A stretch of DNA of 64,000 nt from Ceratodon purpureus (lineage: Eukaryota; Streptophyta; Bryopsida; Pseudoditrichales; Ditrichaceae). This document shows, piece by piece, positions 1 to 11,900 of the stretch (position 1 is the stretch's first letter; every line of letters begins with the position of its first letter). The stretch spans positions 14,450,597 to 14,514,596 of the forward strand of contig CM026421.1 of the NCBI GenBank assembly GCA_014871385.1. Reading direction: 5' to 3'. Both the position numbers and the translations under genes were made by a program. The notes beneath the pieces are model-generated. The model did no database searches. It was not told the DNA's origin and was given only the letters and a program-made list of their open reading frames with translations.

Positions 1-2
1 CT

Positions 3-170
3 TTAGTTTTAAAAGAATTTGTAATTGAAAATGCTCTTAAAAAGCTACAAAGGCAAATAGGAGAACCTAGTATTCTGATAGAACAATGTAGAAAAATTAA
101 AGACGAAGGAAAGAAAATAGCCAAAAGATTAAAGATAAGTGTAAAATCAAACAATGATAAAGAAACATAA
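3..170 (+). other. Open reading frame running in from the left edge, unrecognised
   Basis: The frame starting at base 3 is open for 55 codons from the window edge to a TAA. Its product is rich in lysine and isoleucine (for example ENALKKLQRQIGEPS and EGKKIAKRLK) and would be largely helical. Codons are extremely AT-rich, unlike every recognised gene in the window, and no initiating ATG is needed because the frame is cut by the edge. It could be the tail of a foreign or mobile-element gene, or a chance open frame in AT-rich DNA. I do not recognise a family. Confidence 0.2.
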
Positions 171-1006
171 ATGAAAAAAAAAACTAAAATAATTTCATAA
201 TAAAGTTTAAAATATTTATTATGTTTATTTATAATTATTGGATGCGACAACTCCATTTTTTAGAGAATCTTCACTCTAACTCTTGAAAATGACTTGGAAT
301 TCAAAAAAATATACAATATTTTTTTTAGTAATAAGAATAAGACATAATACAAAACTAAGAGAAATGTCTTGAGTTTTTAAAGATATTAAACCCTAAATTT
401 CCTTGAATGTTTTTAGAGCTTGAAACCTCAAAACTGAGATTTTCTGGCTCTATGCACTCATGAGAGTGAAAACCAATTTTTAATTTTTTTTTTTAAACTT
501 CCAACCGTAAGATCTCATAATTAATTCTATTTTTAGTCATATTTTTTTCTAAAAATTGACCGTTGGATGTTTTTTATTGACAAGATTATAACATCCAAAG
601 TTTGTGCAAAAGTTTTTACTTGAAATTTCCAAAACTTAGAAGCTTACTCTCGTAAATTTTGAGGGCTGCCCTTGTAAAATTGACAATTTTTTTAAACCTA
701 GGCCCTTGGAACTTAAGAAGTGATTCGGTTATGAACATATTACAAAAAAGAAGTTTTAAAAATTTATTAAAAAGAAAAATAATAAAACCTTGAAAGAAGA
801 AGTTTTTTTCTGCTTGCTTAGAGGCTGAAAGCTATTATTTGCAATAAAAAAATTAAAACATTGGAATTTTAACTTTGCTCTTTTTTGTATATAGACCTTG
901 TAGTATAGATAACATCATAACACCTTGTAAAAACCTTAGTCAACAAATTTGATTTTAACACTTTCATCTAGACAACACGAAACAACATAAAGTTGTTTTG
1001 GCTTTT

Positions 1007-1537
1007 AAGGTTAATTAGAGGTTAAGAACTAATATGTACACGTCACGACTTTACTTGGGTAGATCACTTCATTGTCAAATTGACACCATGTGCGGACAAA
1101 GTTTGCTACCCCTATATTACATGCCAAAAATAATTTTAAATTTATGATATTTTTTCTACATATACATAACCATGAGTATATCATTTGTATAACTTTTTGA
1201 AATTTTTAGTCATCTTTATTTTTTTTAGTAATTGTTTTAGTTCAATTCTGTGTTACTGTAGTTAGAAACGGTATGTTTTATGAAAAACAAATCATTGAAT
1301 TTAGTTACCACTTTTAACTATGTCATATGTAATGTGTATACCTATTCATGAAAAAAAAATTGATAAAATTTTGACCCATTTTGGTGGTCCAACTTACCAA
1401 AAGAAGATTTTTTTTGGTCGCATGTGGTGTTCAACTTGACAATGGAGTGATCTACCCGAGCAACTTTATTCATGCATCTAAGGATAATTAGAGGTTAAGA
1501 ACTAATATGTATACATCACGACTTTATTCGTGCATCG
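1007..1537. repeat. Tandemly duplicated target segment, first copy split by a MITE
   Basis: A segment of about 60 bp containing gaggttaagaactaatatgt occurs twice in tandem. Copy one is 1007-1053 plus 1461-1479. Copy two is 1480-1537. The MITE-like element at 1054-1460 sits inside copy one, so copy two shows the uninterrupted sequence at the insertion point. Confidence 0.7.
1054..1460. mobile_element. Non-autonomous MITE-like DNA transposon, 407 bp
   Basis: The ends are inverted repeats of about 38-40 bp at roughly 85% identity: the left end begins cttgggtagatcac and the right end, read on the other strand, begins ctcgggtagatcac. The flanks are a near-identical 8-bp duplication, cgacttta on the left and caacttta on the right. 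The neighbouring uninterrupted copy reads cgacttta at the same point. The interior is AT-rich with no coding capacity. A target duplication of 8-9 bp suggests a hAT- or Mutator-like origin; the superfamily is not certain. Confidence 0.7.
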
Positions 1538-1556
1538 CTACAATCCAATAAATACA

Positions 1557-2172
1557 TACACTAAATAGTGTATTTAGTGTGAGGTGATGAATAATGTGCT
1601 TACCACTACTACTTGTCTAACATTAATTATCAAATTGTGGGTGATTAATGTTGGCGGCAACATCAGTCACTTGTTTTATTTTTTATGATATTTGATATCA
1701 TCTAATTTGATTCAAACCATTTCTAAAATTGGAATTCTAAATTTTCTAAAATCTAAAATCTAAAATCTACAGATACAAATTAGGTTCAAAAGTTGACAGT
1801 TAAAATTTAAAATCAGTAATTGGATTTAAAATCAAGAAATTTTAAATTTTAAATAAAAACTTCGATGAAAAAATCAAAAACTAAAAATCAGATCTAAAAT
1901 TCAAACTTTAAAATCAAAAATTATATTTTAAAACTAAAATCTATAATCTAAAATATTTTGAAACCTAAAATATAACATTTCTAAAACTGAATATATATAT
2001 ATATATATATATAAATCAAGTAATATGTAGTTGGGTTAAACATTTAAGTTGGCGATTATTCAATAGTATTGGAATCAATGTCTATATTATTTTTTTGGTC
2101 CAAAGTAAAAATCTATAACACTATCAAATCTTATATTATAATAACCTCACAGTAAATACACTATTTAGTGTA
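1557..2172. mobile_element. Second MITE-like element, 616 bp
   Basis: Terminal inverted repeats of about 29 bp lie at 1557-1585 and 2144-2172, built on tacactaaatagtgtattt, which is itself partly palindromic. If the element proper starts at cacta, it is flanked by TA on both sides, the duplication expected for a Tc1/mariner-related MITE. The interior is low-complexity AT-rich DNA with taaaatc-like runs and no open frame. Confidence 0.55.
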
Positions 2173-3270
2173 GCTTTACCAAATTCGTTCTAACATGTTT
2201 GCTTCATATTCGAAATTAACTAATAGTTTTGCTTTTCTTCAGACAAGCAGCGTGTGAAATCCATATGATCAAAAATATGATTCAATTTGATTAAAATATT
2301 GTACAAATTTGTGGCTCAGCTTACCCAACCAAGTCATCTTAGGATTATCCAATTTAAAGTTTACTTAAACCTATAACATGGGTAAAACCATTAAATGGTA
2401 AAAATATATCCGTGGTGAGAAACCCAAGCCTCAACAGAAGTATAAAATGATAAAGGACGATCCGGTTGTTGAGATCTTCGCGTTCCCAAAATAACATAGT
2501 TATGTTTAAAAAACGTAGCGCTAACGTAGCCTGATATGATAAAACTCACATTTTTTTCGGAACCTAGCTTCTCAGATGTAGCTCATAGTCTAAAATTCTA
2601 GTAGTATTGGTAGTTATCCAACCTTTATTGTCTCGTGTTCATTTATTGCGCATACTCTTATATTATGCTTGTGATGTATTTATTTGAGACATTTTACATT
2701 TTCAAGGGATAATTTGAGCAAATGTAGCTTCACAATTCATCTACTTTGGCATAACTAATTGTCTCTAAGACTCTAAGATCACACAAGATAACAAGAATTG
2801 CTACAATCGAGCCACAAAACATTGCAATGAATTGGAAAAAGCTAACTAGAGGCATTAGCTTGAGCACTTGTATTTTTTATTTTTTTTAATATTTTGATAA
2901 AGCTCATTATTTGCTCATTCTCAATCAATCGTGTCCAATGTTTTTATGCTTTTTAAGAAATTAGAATTACCTTCCAATCTATCGTGCTCAATGTTTTTCC
3001 ATGGTGAATAAGATAATACAAACCATTTTTTTTCAAGTGCTACAAGGGTAATTTTTAATTCTATAGTTTGAAATATTTTTAAATTACAATAGAAAATAAT
3101 GGATTGAAATGATGAAACCAATGAAAGGCGGTATATTAATTGTAGATTCTTTCAAGGCTAGCAAAATACAAATGTGATAATTTTCCATATGTCTATTGAA
3201 ATATGAAATGATGATATAAATAAAAGGTTGAAAAAACAAAAATGAAGGATTCAATGAAAATGTTTATTAA

Positions 3271-3323
3271 GAGGGAGGGAGGGACGGTGAGGGAGGGAGG
3301 GACGGTGAGGGAGGGAGGGAGGG
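3271..3323 (+). repeat. G-rich minisatellite with an 18-bp unit
   Basis: Two full units of gagggagggagggacggt are followed by a third that ends in gaggg. The + strand carries many GGG runs spaced by single A residues in otherwise AT-rich DNA, so it could form a G-quadruplex. Confidence 0.85.
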
Positions 3324-3330
3324 TATACTA

Positions 3331-3520
3331 GAACACTATTCCTTGGTCACAGTTCCGGATCCAATTACCCTCGATCCCTTCCACTAATTTGAATTGACAT
3401 TCGGACTTGATCCTTCAATCGCTTAACACACTTATTGAGAAGTGTGACTCTAACAAAAGTAACAATGATGACAGTTTTTGCGAGTTAGAAGCATCGAGGG
3501 GTTACGCTAAATTACAACCC
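3331..3520 (+). repeat. Dispersed repeat, copy A
   Basis: This segment matches 8101-8260 on the same strand at roughly 80-85% by eye. Shared blocks include gaattgacattcg and gatgacagtttttgcgagtt. Copy A has about 15 extra bases near its right end. No coding potential or terminal structure was identified, so the family is unknown. Confidence 0.7.
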
Positions 3521-5729
3521 TCCCTCCAAAGTGCCATCACAAATCTATATGATAAAAGAATTATAAATTTACTCTATTAAGATGTTTTTGGAACAATAAA
3601 TTAGTTTTAGCTTCCGAGTAAATTAAATTACAATAGAATTAAAAAAATCAAAGTCATTTTGTATTTATTTTAAAAAAAATCTATAATTCAAGTTAAAGCA
3701 TGAATGCATATTAAAATTTACATTTTCTAAAAATATATACATAAATTCTTTCAAGTTTTCAAGACTTATGCATGTATTTTCGAGAATGTGTTAGATTTGT
3801 TTTGCCTTGATCATGTAAGTTTTAATTACCAATTATACATTTTAAATCATTTATAAATTTTAAAGTCATTTTAGATTTTTGGATATTCTAAGATGTTGAA
3901 AAATAAATCAAAAATGGAATTTTAATGTGCATTTTATGAAAATATGTACATACACTCAAAATGTAGATTGTGTCAAAATCCACATAGAAAACATTTAAAG
4001 AATTTAAAACAACACATAAAAATCCCTTTTAGTAGAAAAAAAAGATTACATATTTTGAAAAGACACATAAATTAAGTTTTATTTAAGCTTTCTTGTGGAA
4101 TTGGCTTTAAATAATTGACATAGGAACCTTGCAAAGAACTACAATTTCGAGACCGGACATAGAGAAATGATTTCTGTTAGGATTGATTAATCTAACATAA
4201 TTACATTGCCTACTTATTGGATTACCGTGACACTGTAGCAGGTTTCTCATCTGACAAACAAATATTTTATTTTATTTTTGAAAAAAATAGATTGGCCTTG
4301 CATTTATCGATTTTTGTATTTTTTAGCAAAAAGCCAATAAAATGACCCTAAATGGCTTAGAAATAACAAAATAGTGCAAGAAAAACTTTATTTTTGATTT
4401 ATTTTTTTGTTTGCATAAGTTTCTTATTTCTAAAATTATTTTTGGTCAAATCTGCTACGGAATTTCAGGAATTTGATGCTTTCAGTTCTGATTGCGCAAC
4501 AAGTCCGAAATCTTCTGAACTGAAATTACCCAGGTGACGTAACCATGAATCTTATAAACAGAAGACTTTTTGATGTTCAAATAGTCAGACAGTGAAAGAA
4601 GGATAACTTAAAAAGTAGAAAAGTAAGATAACATAAAAGTAATTACAAGAAAAACTCGAAGGGAGAAAGAAAAAACAATGATAAAGAGGGTCGAAAGAGA
4701 AGAGAGAAAGATAGAGAAAGTCAGAGAAAGATGGAATCTGACGAAGAACAAAGTCTTCGAGGCTACTCAGAGCTATAGCGGCATGACCAAATTTAGAGTG
4801 GGAAACACGGCTAATTTCAAGCCCATAATGCCAGCATCACCACATTATTAGAGGCGCGCATTCAATGCCACTCTAATGTAGCGGGAGTCGGTGGCCCACC
4901 AAACTCAACCCGTTACCCACCTCTTCATTTCGAATTCACGGGTTCGCACCCAAAACCGTCACGAGGCACAACTCTGACAGTATTTATTAACTACAGTTCC
5001 TCTTACGTACAATAATAGTAGATATGATTGGGCTTCGTTCCCGCGACGGATTTCGGGCATGAACATCACAAATGCGCTAGAAAGTAAAACAGAATCCGAT
5101 GAACAACGCAGCCTCGAACGCTCATGAGCACTACATTCGTCCATCACTCATCCAGTTCCTGAAGATCGTTCCAAGTGGAAAATTGCGGCGCTCTCGATAT
5201 GTATCTCCCACAACCGTCACTGTACCTGAAAGCGCAATCATCTACCTCCATCGAAGAATCTGTCATGAAAAATCTAAAGTATCCATGTGTAATCGGTTTT
5301 AGGTGCAGTGACGGGTGTTCGTGACAATCGCTTGTCGTCGTCCTCACCGCTCTGGCAACCCAGGACTGAGTTCAGGACCCATTCGGACTATATTGGTAGA
5401 TCTGTGTGGAGTAATGTCATAATAATATAGATGACATTCTTCGGAATCTACATTAGGATAGATTTCTCTCTTTCGTCAACTCGCCGAGGCCACAAGCGCA
5501 GGGGCTTTGCAGGTCTTGTGGTGTCACCGCTTCGTCTTGAGGAGGTTGCATTGCATTGTGCGCTAGGTTTTGGTCATCTTGCGTGTTGTGGCGCTGGCGT
5601 GAGGTGGTTCTGGTTCGATCCCGTGGACGGGAAGGATCGGGAGCGGGAGGGCGCCGCTGCATTGTGCGGGTTGCGGCGTTACTGGACAACCCCGGGGGGA
5701 AGGGCCGTCGTGGAGGTTGCGTGGCGGCG

Positions 5730-7591
5730 ATGTCGTACCAGGATGATCAGAGCGAGGACTACCTCTTCAAGGTGGTGCTCATCGGCGACAGTGCCGTCGG
5801 GAAGTCCAACCTGCTGAGTAGGTATGCCCGGAATGAGTTCAACTCCAACTCGAAGGCGACGATTGGCGTGGAGTTTCAGACGCAGTCCATGGAAATCGAC
5901 GGGAAGGAGGTGAAGGCTCAGATCTGGGACACTGCTGGCCAGGAGCGGTTCCGTGCCGTCACGTCGGCGTACTACCGTGGTGCGGTCGGGGCGCTCATCG
6001 TTTACGACATCAGTCGCCGAGGGACTTTCGAGAATGTCAGTCGCTGGCTCGATGAACTCAAAGGTGAGTCGGTGCCTCACTCTTTGTAAGCATTTAGTTT
6101 TGTACAGTTCGTTTTTTACTGTTTTTCTTCTTGGAGAAGTACTGCGAAGTCGAGTTAGAAAATTCTTTTTTCTTTCTCTACAACGAAATACATGCCTGTA
6201 GTCGCTTGGTCTGGATTTTAGCCTTAGAAGTCGACTGGTCGACCTAAGGAAGCTGCATGTGAGCGTATGGCTAGAGTGCGGTGCTCCTGCGAGCGCAAGA
6301 TTTTAGGAGAGAGTCGCGGATGTAGATCCTCCGGAAGTCGCGGGGACTCTGTTTGGATCCTTGGCAAGGGAACTGCTAGAGGAAATATGGGAATGATGAA
6401 ATGAGTAGTCGCAGTTTCGTATAGGTTGCAGTGCGGTAATGGTAGGGGAGTTGTGACTCGTGAAATGGCTGCTTGATAGGGTCACATAAGTAATTATGTT
6501 TGGAGTTCCTTCTAGATGAATTAGTTGAGCATTGAACGAGACCCTAGCTCGTGACAGGAACTACTGTGAAACACGAACTTCGAAGCAGGTCTGTGGTAAC
6601 GTTTTGAGTGTTCCAGTCTATTTGTTTCGTGCTTGAGGCCATCGTCTTGGTTAGAATGTTACATTGAAGGCATATCTTACGTAAATTTCAGCTCTGATTG
6701 AGAACGAGGCATTCGTTCGTTACTACCGTAATGTAAGTCGATCGGAAGCCCTGGACAGCTAGTCGAGGATTTGAGAGTGTCAGAATCAGCAATGTCTATG
6801 GGTTATTTTTATTATTTTACAAGAATCTCTTGCGAGGTTGCTTATAAAACCTTTACAAGTTACTCTGTACGCTTTTATCTCTCAAGAGAAAGTTCAAGAA
6901 CTGTTGCTGAATAGTTCTGGACAACCTTTTGACCTAAAACTCTGCATCGGGCTCTGGTTCTAGTAGTTTTGAATCACCAATCATCGGCTTCGATGTTTTC
7001 GAGTAGCTTCACAGATATCAATACAGTGCTATTTCAGTTCTTATTTTCAGAAGTCAGCTGGAAAGACAAAACGTGCTAATATGCTCGAAATCGTTCATGA
7101 GATGCATTTATACCATGCGTCTTACTAAGCGGACTTTGATAAGCTTGGTGGAGTCGCGTTGTTAAAAAATCATATTCTATTCATATGTAAGAGCCACTGA
7201 GGTTTGACAGATTTGGTGGTTTTCTGTGAGGAGTGTCTAACGGGCCCACTGCTGGTTTGGTGTGTCTTTTTTTGCAGTTCATTCCGACTCAAGTGTGGTT
7301 GTAATGCTTGTTGGGAATAAGAGCGATCTTGCACACATTCGGGAGGTCAGTGTTGAGGAAGCGACTGCACTTGCAGAGAAAAACACCATGTCCTTTATGG
7401 AGACATCTGCTTTGGAGTCTGTCAATGTGGTCGATGCTTTCCAGACTGTTCTGAAAGAGATTCACAAGATTGTTAGCAAGAAGGCCCTTACAGCAGATCC
7501 TAACAAGGCTACCACAGTCGTTGCTAGTGGTCAAAGGTTGGCTGGTGGTGATGACACAACACCAAGGCGGGGTGGGTGCTGTTCGTATTAG
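5730..7591 (+). CDS. Rab GTPase, RabA5 (Rab11-like) subfamily
   Basis: A small GTPase of 215 residues that cycles between GTP and GDP and directs trans-Golgi/recycling-endosome traffic to the plasma membrane. Two exons, 5730-6063 and 7278-7591, join in phase within codon 112, with standard gtgag donor and ttgcag acceptor. Visible motifs are the P-loop GDSAVGKS (19-26), the switch I threonine in [15 protein letters not shown] (66-72), NKSD (125-128), ETSA (153-156) and a C-terminal double cysteine, GGCCSY, for geranylgeranylation. The sequence around [11 protein letters not shown] and [12 protein letters not shown] fits plant RABA5 better than RABA1 or RABA4. The start at SYQDD gives the usual short N-terminus; the 58 upstream open codons lack Rab character. 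The product looks intact and functional. Confidence 0.93.
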
Positions 7592-8935
7592 TGCGGTGCC
7601 TATTCTTCCAAGTGTACGAGTTTTGCACCCCTTCTCCGTTTCTGCCTAATTGCAACCCCACAGCGAGAGTGTTGTATGGAGGATATCAGCTTATAGATTA
7701 TATGATTACGTTGTAGGTGCATGCAGTTCCTTGTAGGAACAAGCATGAGAGATTCCCTCAGCACGCATTTTGTTAGACTCTTACATTAGGAATCTCTAAG
7801 ATCCTCATTCCTGAGTATGCTGGCTCAGGGCGATGGTATGGAAATGCGGCAATTGTACTCCTGACACAAATAGTGGCCTGTAATACCAGTGTAAATGTGA
7901 TTCTCATCATACGAACTAAGTTTCAGCTTCATCTTATTCTAAAGATGTACGCGCTTCAGCGAACGCTATGCATGAGCTTTCTAGACCGTGAATCTTCATA
8001 GATTCTACAGGCTTCAACATTCCAGACCACCCGCCTCGCAACAACAAGTACCTAAAGGTGCAGACGCATAGTATATTCGTTGCAACTGTAGATGTAATTA
8101 AAAACACTATAACCCGGTCACGGTTCTAGATCCAAATACCCTCGGTCCCTCCCACTAATTCGAATTGACATTCGAACTCAATCCCTTAATACCCTAATTG
8201 GGAAACGTGACTAACAAAAGTAACAACGATGACAGTTTTTGCGAGTTGGAATTACAACCCAAAATGGGTCATGCAAACGGCGGATGTAGACACAACAGGG
8301 CGACATTTGTCTTCCTGGAAGTCACTCCGAAGTCCTTACTACAGCAGATTCGGCAGAACAATTTGTCGATCTCATGTTTTGGGAAGAGCGAGAAGAAATT
8401 GAAGGTCTGCAAAGTTGCTGGGGACGTGAAGGGGCTGTCTAGTAAGCTCATCTCCGGGAGGTTCGAAGGCGAGGAGAGTAACGAGGTCTGAACTTCTGCT
8501 ACAGTAGTATTCATGCAGACTATTCTAGTTTATTTTATTGTCATGTGGACATATCTGTCCGTACCCCAGCAGTCTCGGGTTTGTCTGCAAATTTTGTTGT
8601 CATCGCCTACATCACCATTCTGTACCGTGCGCTGCAGGCTCGCACTTTCTCACGCCATTCAACTGAATCGTCACTCTTGGTATTACCGCGTGGTGGCGTG
8701 CTGGGAAGAATCTCCAGTCTGGAGGTTCGATTGAACCGTGGGGATAAGATATCCTGGTTTCCTTTTGTCGGGGGAGGGTTGGAACTTGGGACTTTGTTGG
8801 AGGTATTTCTCGGGGGTAACTTATTTCACAAGCTCAGGGAATGTAGAAGGAGCTTGGTGTGCTTGGTGGATTGGAGTCTTTTGGGGGTTTTCCAGATTTA
8901 GTGGTTGCGAGAGTGGTTGCTTGATCTTTTCGGCG
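7592..8935. other. Spacer: Rab 3' end and CLC 5' leader
   Basis: This holds the 3'-untranslated region of the Rab gene, copy B of the dispersed repeat, and about 650 bp upstream of the CLC start. A 97-codon open frame beginning inside the repeat at 8198 has no recognisable motif and was not called. Confidence 0.5.
8101..8260 (+). repeat. Dispersed repeat, copy B
   Basis: Diverged direct copy of 3331-3520, beginning at aacactat and ending at attacaaccc. It lies in the spacer between the Rab and CLC genes. The insertion ends cannot be fixed from two copies. Confidence 0.7.
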
Positions 8936-11900
8936 ATGAAGCCACCACGACGAGTCTCATGGACGAACCTTCAGGAGCAAGATCAAGGCACCTCCGGTGG
9001 CAGCAGTCAACGTGATCCAACAGGTCAGTGTCCTAACCATGATCGCCCATGTGCTCCGATTGCTACCCTCTGGGTCCCACTTCGAATTAGAGTGCCTGCG
9101 GAGCTTCGGAATCCGGATTTCTTAGTCTTCACGATATTAGGAGTATGACTTGCAGAGCGTCATTGTTTGTGCATTTAGTTAGGTCACAGGTGCTGAAAAC
9201 GGCGAGGTTTTTAGTTCTTGTTGTAATCGGTGGATTAGGCTATGGTGGTAGTAGCTGCTGGGTACTTGTAATCCATCTTGGTGGCGCCCTTGTTTGCTGC
9301 ACAGAATTGGAGAGATCATCGGTAAGGTTCAGTCTGTGTTTGTCATTCATATTTGGTTTCTTGTAACCGTCCAGAGATTTAATGAATTTCGCCCGTTGTT
9401 TTGTTGTTTCGTTAGTGCACGAGGTCATTTGATACTCAATTTCGGAATCGCTTTATTAATCGTGACTTGTCACTAGATTCCTCACTCGATCGGTACATCT
9501 CTGGTCTGCTAAATCAACAGAAAATAATGAGATTCTCTATCATGCTTACAGTTGGTCCCATACTCTTGTATACCAGTGTAATAATCCCATTCGGTGTAAA
9601 ATGATAAATTCTCTAGAGTGTGGCGTGTGATGTACTTCCAACAAGAACGATTTTGTTGCGTTTTTGAATCTTTTGTAAGTCTATCTTCGCTCGGTAAGAA
9701 TCAGATCTGGTGCTTCGACACTAGGTTTCAAATTCACCACAACGACAGTGTATACTTCAAAGTGGCACCTGGAAATCCATGATCAAGGGGTTTCTGAGTG
9801 TTACGATGTTATTTATTGTACTTGCAGACACACATTTAAACATGGACGACACAGATTTTGAAGCGGATGTTCCGTTGCTCTACGATCAAGGCTACGGGTG
9901 CAGTGAGAATCAGGAAATTAATGCCCCAAGCGATGACGATGTTGGAGTTGAGAGCCTTGATTATGATCCTATTCATAATGTGGTATACGAAAAATTGAAG
10001 AAGCGACAATATAGTCGTAAATTCTATGGGTACGACACCCTGTCGACTGCTTGCAAAATCCCTCTACCCTCACCCTCAGTTCGGTCAATAGAATCCACAA
10101 AGTATTCTCCTCTTTTTATATTAATGCGCGGTTGCAAGACTTGAGTATCGGAAAATGATGGTTGGATGTTGCAATTTGTGCACACTTCTCATGATGAAGT
10201 GGATATCGTCGGGATGCGCAGGTATACGGGGCTTACACTTGCGAAATGGACGATTACAATTACGATAGGACTCCTTGTTGGTAAATATTCTTCCTTATAT
10301 TGAGTTCGTGATTTCATTTGATCGAGAAATACTCCAAGATTCCGTAGGAATAGTAGAAGTTGAGATTATGCTCATTTTGCCTTTGCATGTTAGTTCAAAT
10401 TCACAGTTTGAAATGCTAAACTGAGGCCAGCATCTACCAACTCTTGAATTAAATAAATTTAAACATTTCAGCACCGCAGTGAGTGCTTTCTTGACAACGA
10501 TAGCAAGTTGTAGGGTTTATGGAGGGTTTAGGTCTCAACTGAGTCATCTTTTTTGATTTGTAGGACTGATTGCGTTCATTATCGAATTTCTTCAAGAGTT
10601 TATCATCACTGTCAAGGTAATTGATCTTGACAATTGTGAGGCATGCATTTGACTTTCGAGTTGCTCAATTACACATGCCAGCGCTGCATTCTTTTGTTCT
10701 TTAAATCTGACCGAATATTGCTTCAGATCAATGGGGTCGGAGAATTTTCTGTCAGTTGAGTGTGATCGTGCATTGAGATGGCTCTTTTTTGTCTGTGAAT
10801 TCTTTTACACCCACATTCAAGAAGACTATGGAGTTGATTCATGGCTTGGACTTTTCTTGTGGAAGGCTATGGAATCGCAATGAACAAAGCTCTGAGTATT
10901 TTATTTTATTACCTGCAGAAAGAATGGACGGAGAGATTGCTTGATCGTGGATTATGGCTTGTTTTTTTCAACTACACAGCCATAGGTGTAACTTTGGTGC
11001 TTCTTTCGAGTTGCTTGGTTATGTTCTGGGCTCCAGCAGCCGCGGGTGGGGGGGTATGCATACATACCACTCATATCGTCGGTTTCTCCATATGATATTT
11101 TAATTAGGATAATCTATCTCTTTCTACACACATCTCTTAAATATCTATTTTTTGTAATATGATTGAAGTTGTTGACATCATGGGCTCTGCATATTAGTCA
11201 TGGTATTTACATAGTCGCACGTGGCTCTTTTGTGCAGGTTACTCTAGTAATGGCATATCTGAATGGTAATGATATACCCGATTTTTTCCGGCACAGAACT
11301 CTCTTTACAAAGGTTTGCTTTCTGTTTCTTGTTATGCAGCTTCCCCTTTGATCGTACTGTGTAGAGCCAATCCATAGTATATGCTTTCGTCATACTCGCA
11401 AGTGTTTTTCAAACGTCTGCTGCAGGAAACTGACAATGGTCTCTCATCTTTGCTTTTGCGTTTGCAGATATTGGGTACTATTTGCACAATTTCATCTGGC
11501 TTACCGGTGCGCCTAACATCTACCTGCTCAAGGACATTTCAATGCACTCTTTTTCTACGTATATAGGTCTTGCATTCTCTGATGGTTGTATGTTGTAGTT
11601 CTCACGTGATCAATTCTGAATGTGGACTGTCAATTGTCGTTGCCCTCAGATTGGTCAAGAGGGACCTATGGTTCACGTTGGTGGTGCCATTGCCTCTGAA
11701 CTTACTTGGATGCACGGTCGGTCTCTGACAAGGGAACGCAATGTGCCTGCTCCACAATCATGGTGGGAAACCTGGCGGGAGAAGCTGAGGCGGCTCACAC
11801 CGAAAGCTTGGATATTCGTAAGTGAGATCATAGAATTGGGTGAATCCATGTAGGAATTCTTTGATTATGAATGATTTGATATCATCTTTGAGTATGAGGC

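Larger units (their letters stand above)
171..5729. other. Gene-poor AT-rich region upstream of the Rab gene
   Basis: No convincing coding region is seen. The stretch holds two MITE-like elements, degenerate taaaatc and (at)n runs around 1735-2012, a G-rich minisatellite, one copy of a dispersed repeat, and a purine-rich gaaag tract near 4640-4735. Base composition becomes more balanced after about 4800, which probably marks the promoter and 5' leader of the Rab gene. No clear TATA box could be fixed. Confidence 0.6.

Noticed and set aside
5556-5729. Upstream in-frame extension of the Rab gene (58 codons)
   Set aside because: Rab proteins start just before the first strand, and the extension is arginine/glycine-rich leader sequence without homology.
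8198-8491. 97-codon open frame
   Set aside because: It begins inside the dispersed repeat, matches no family I know, and has no supporting splice context.
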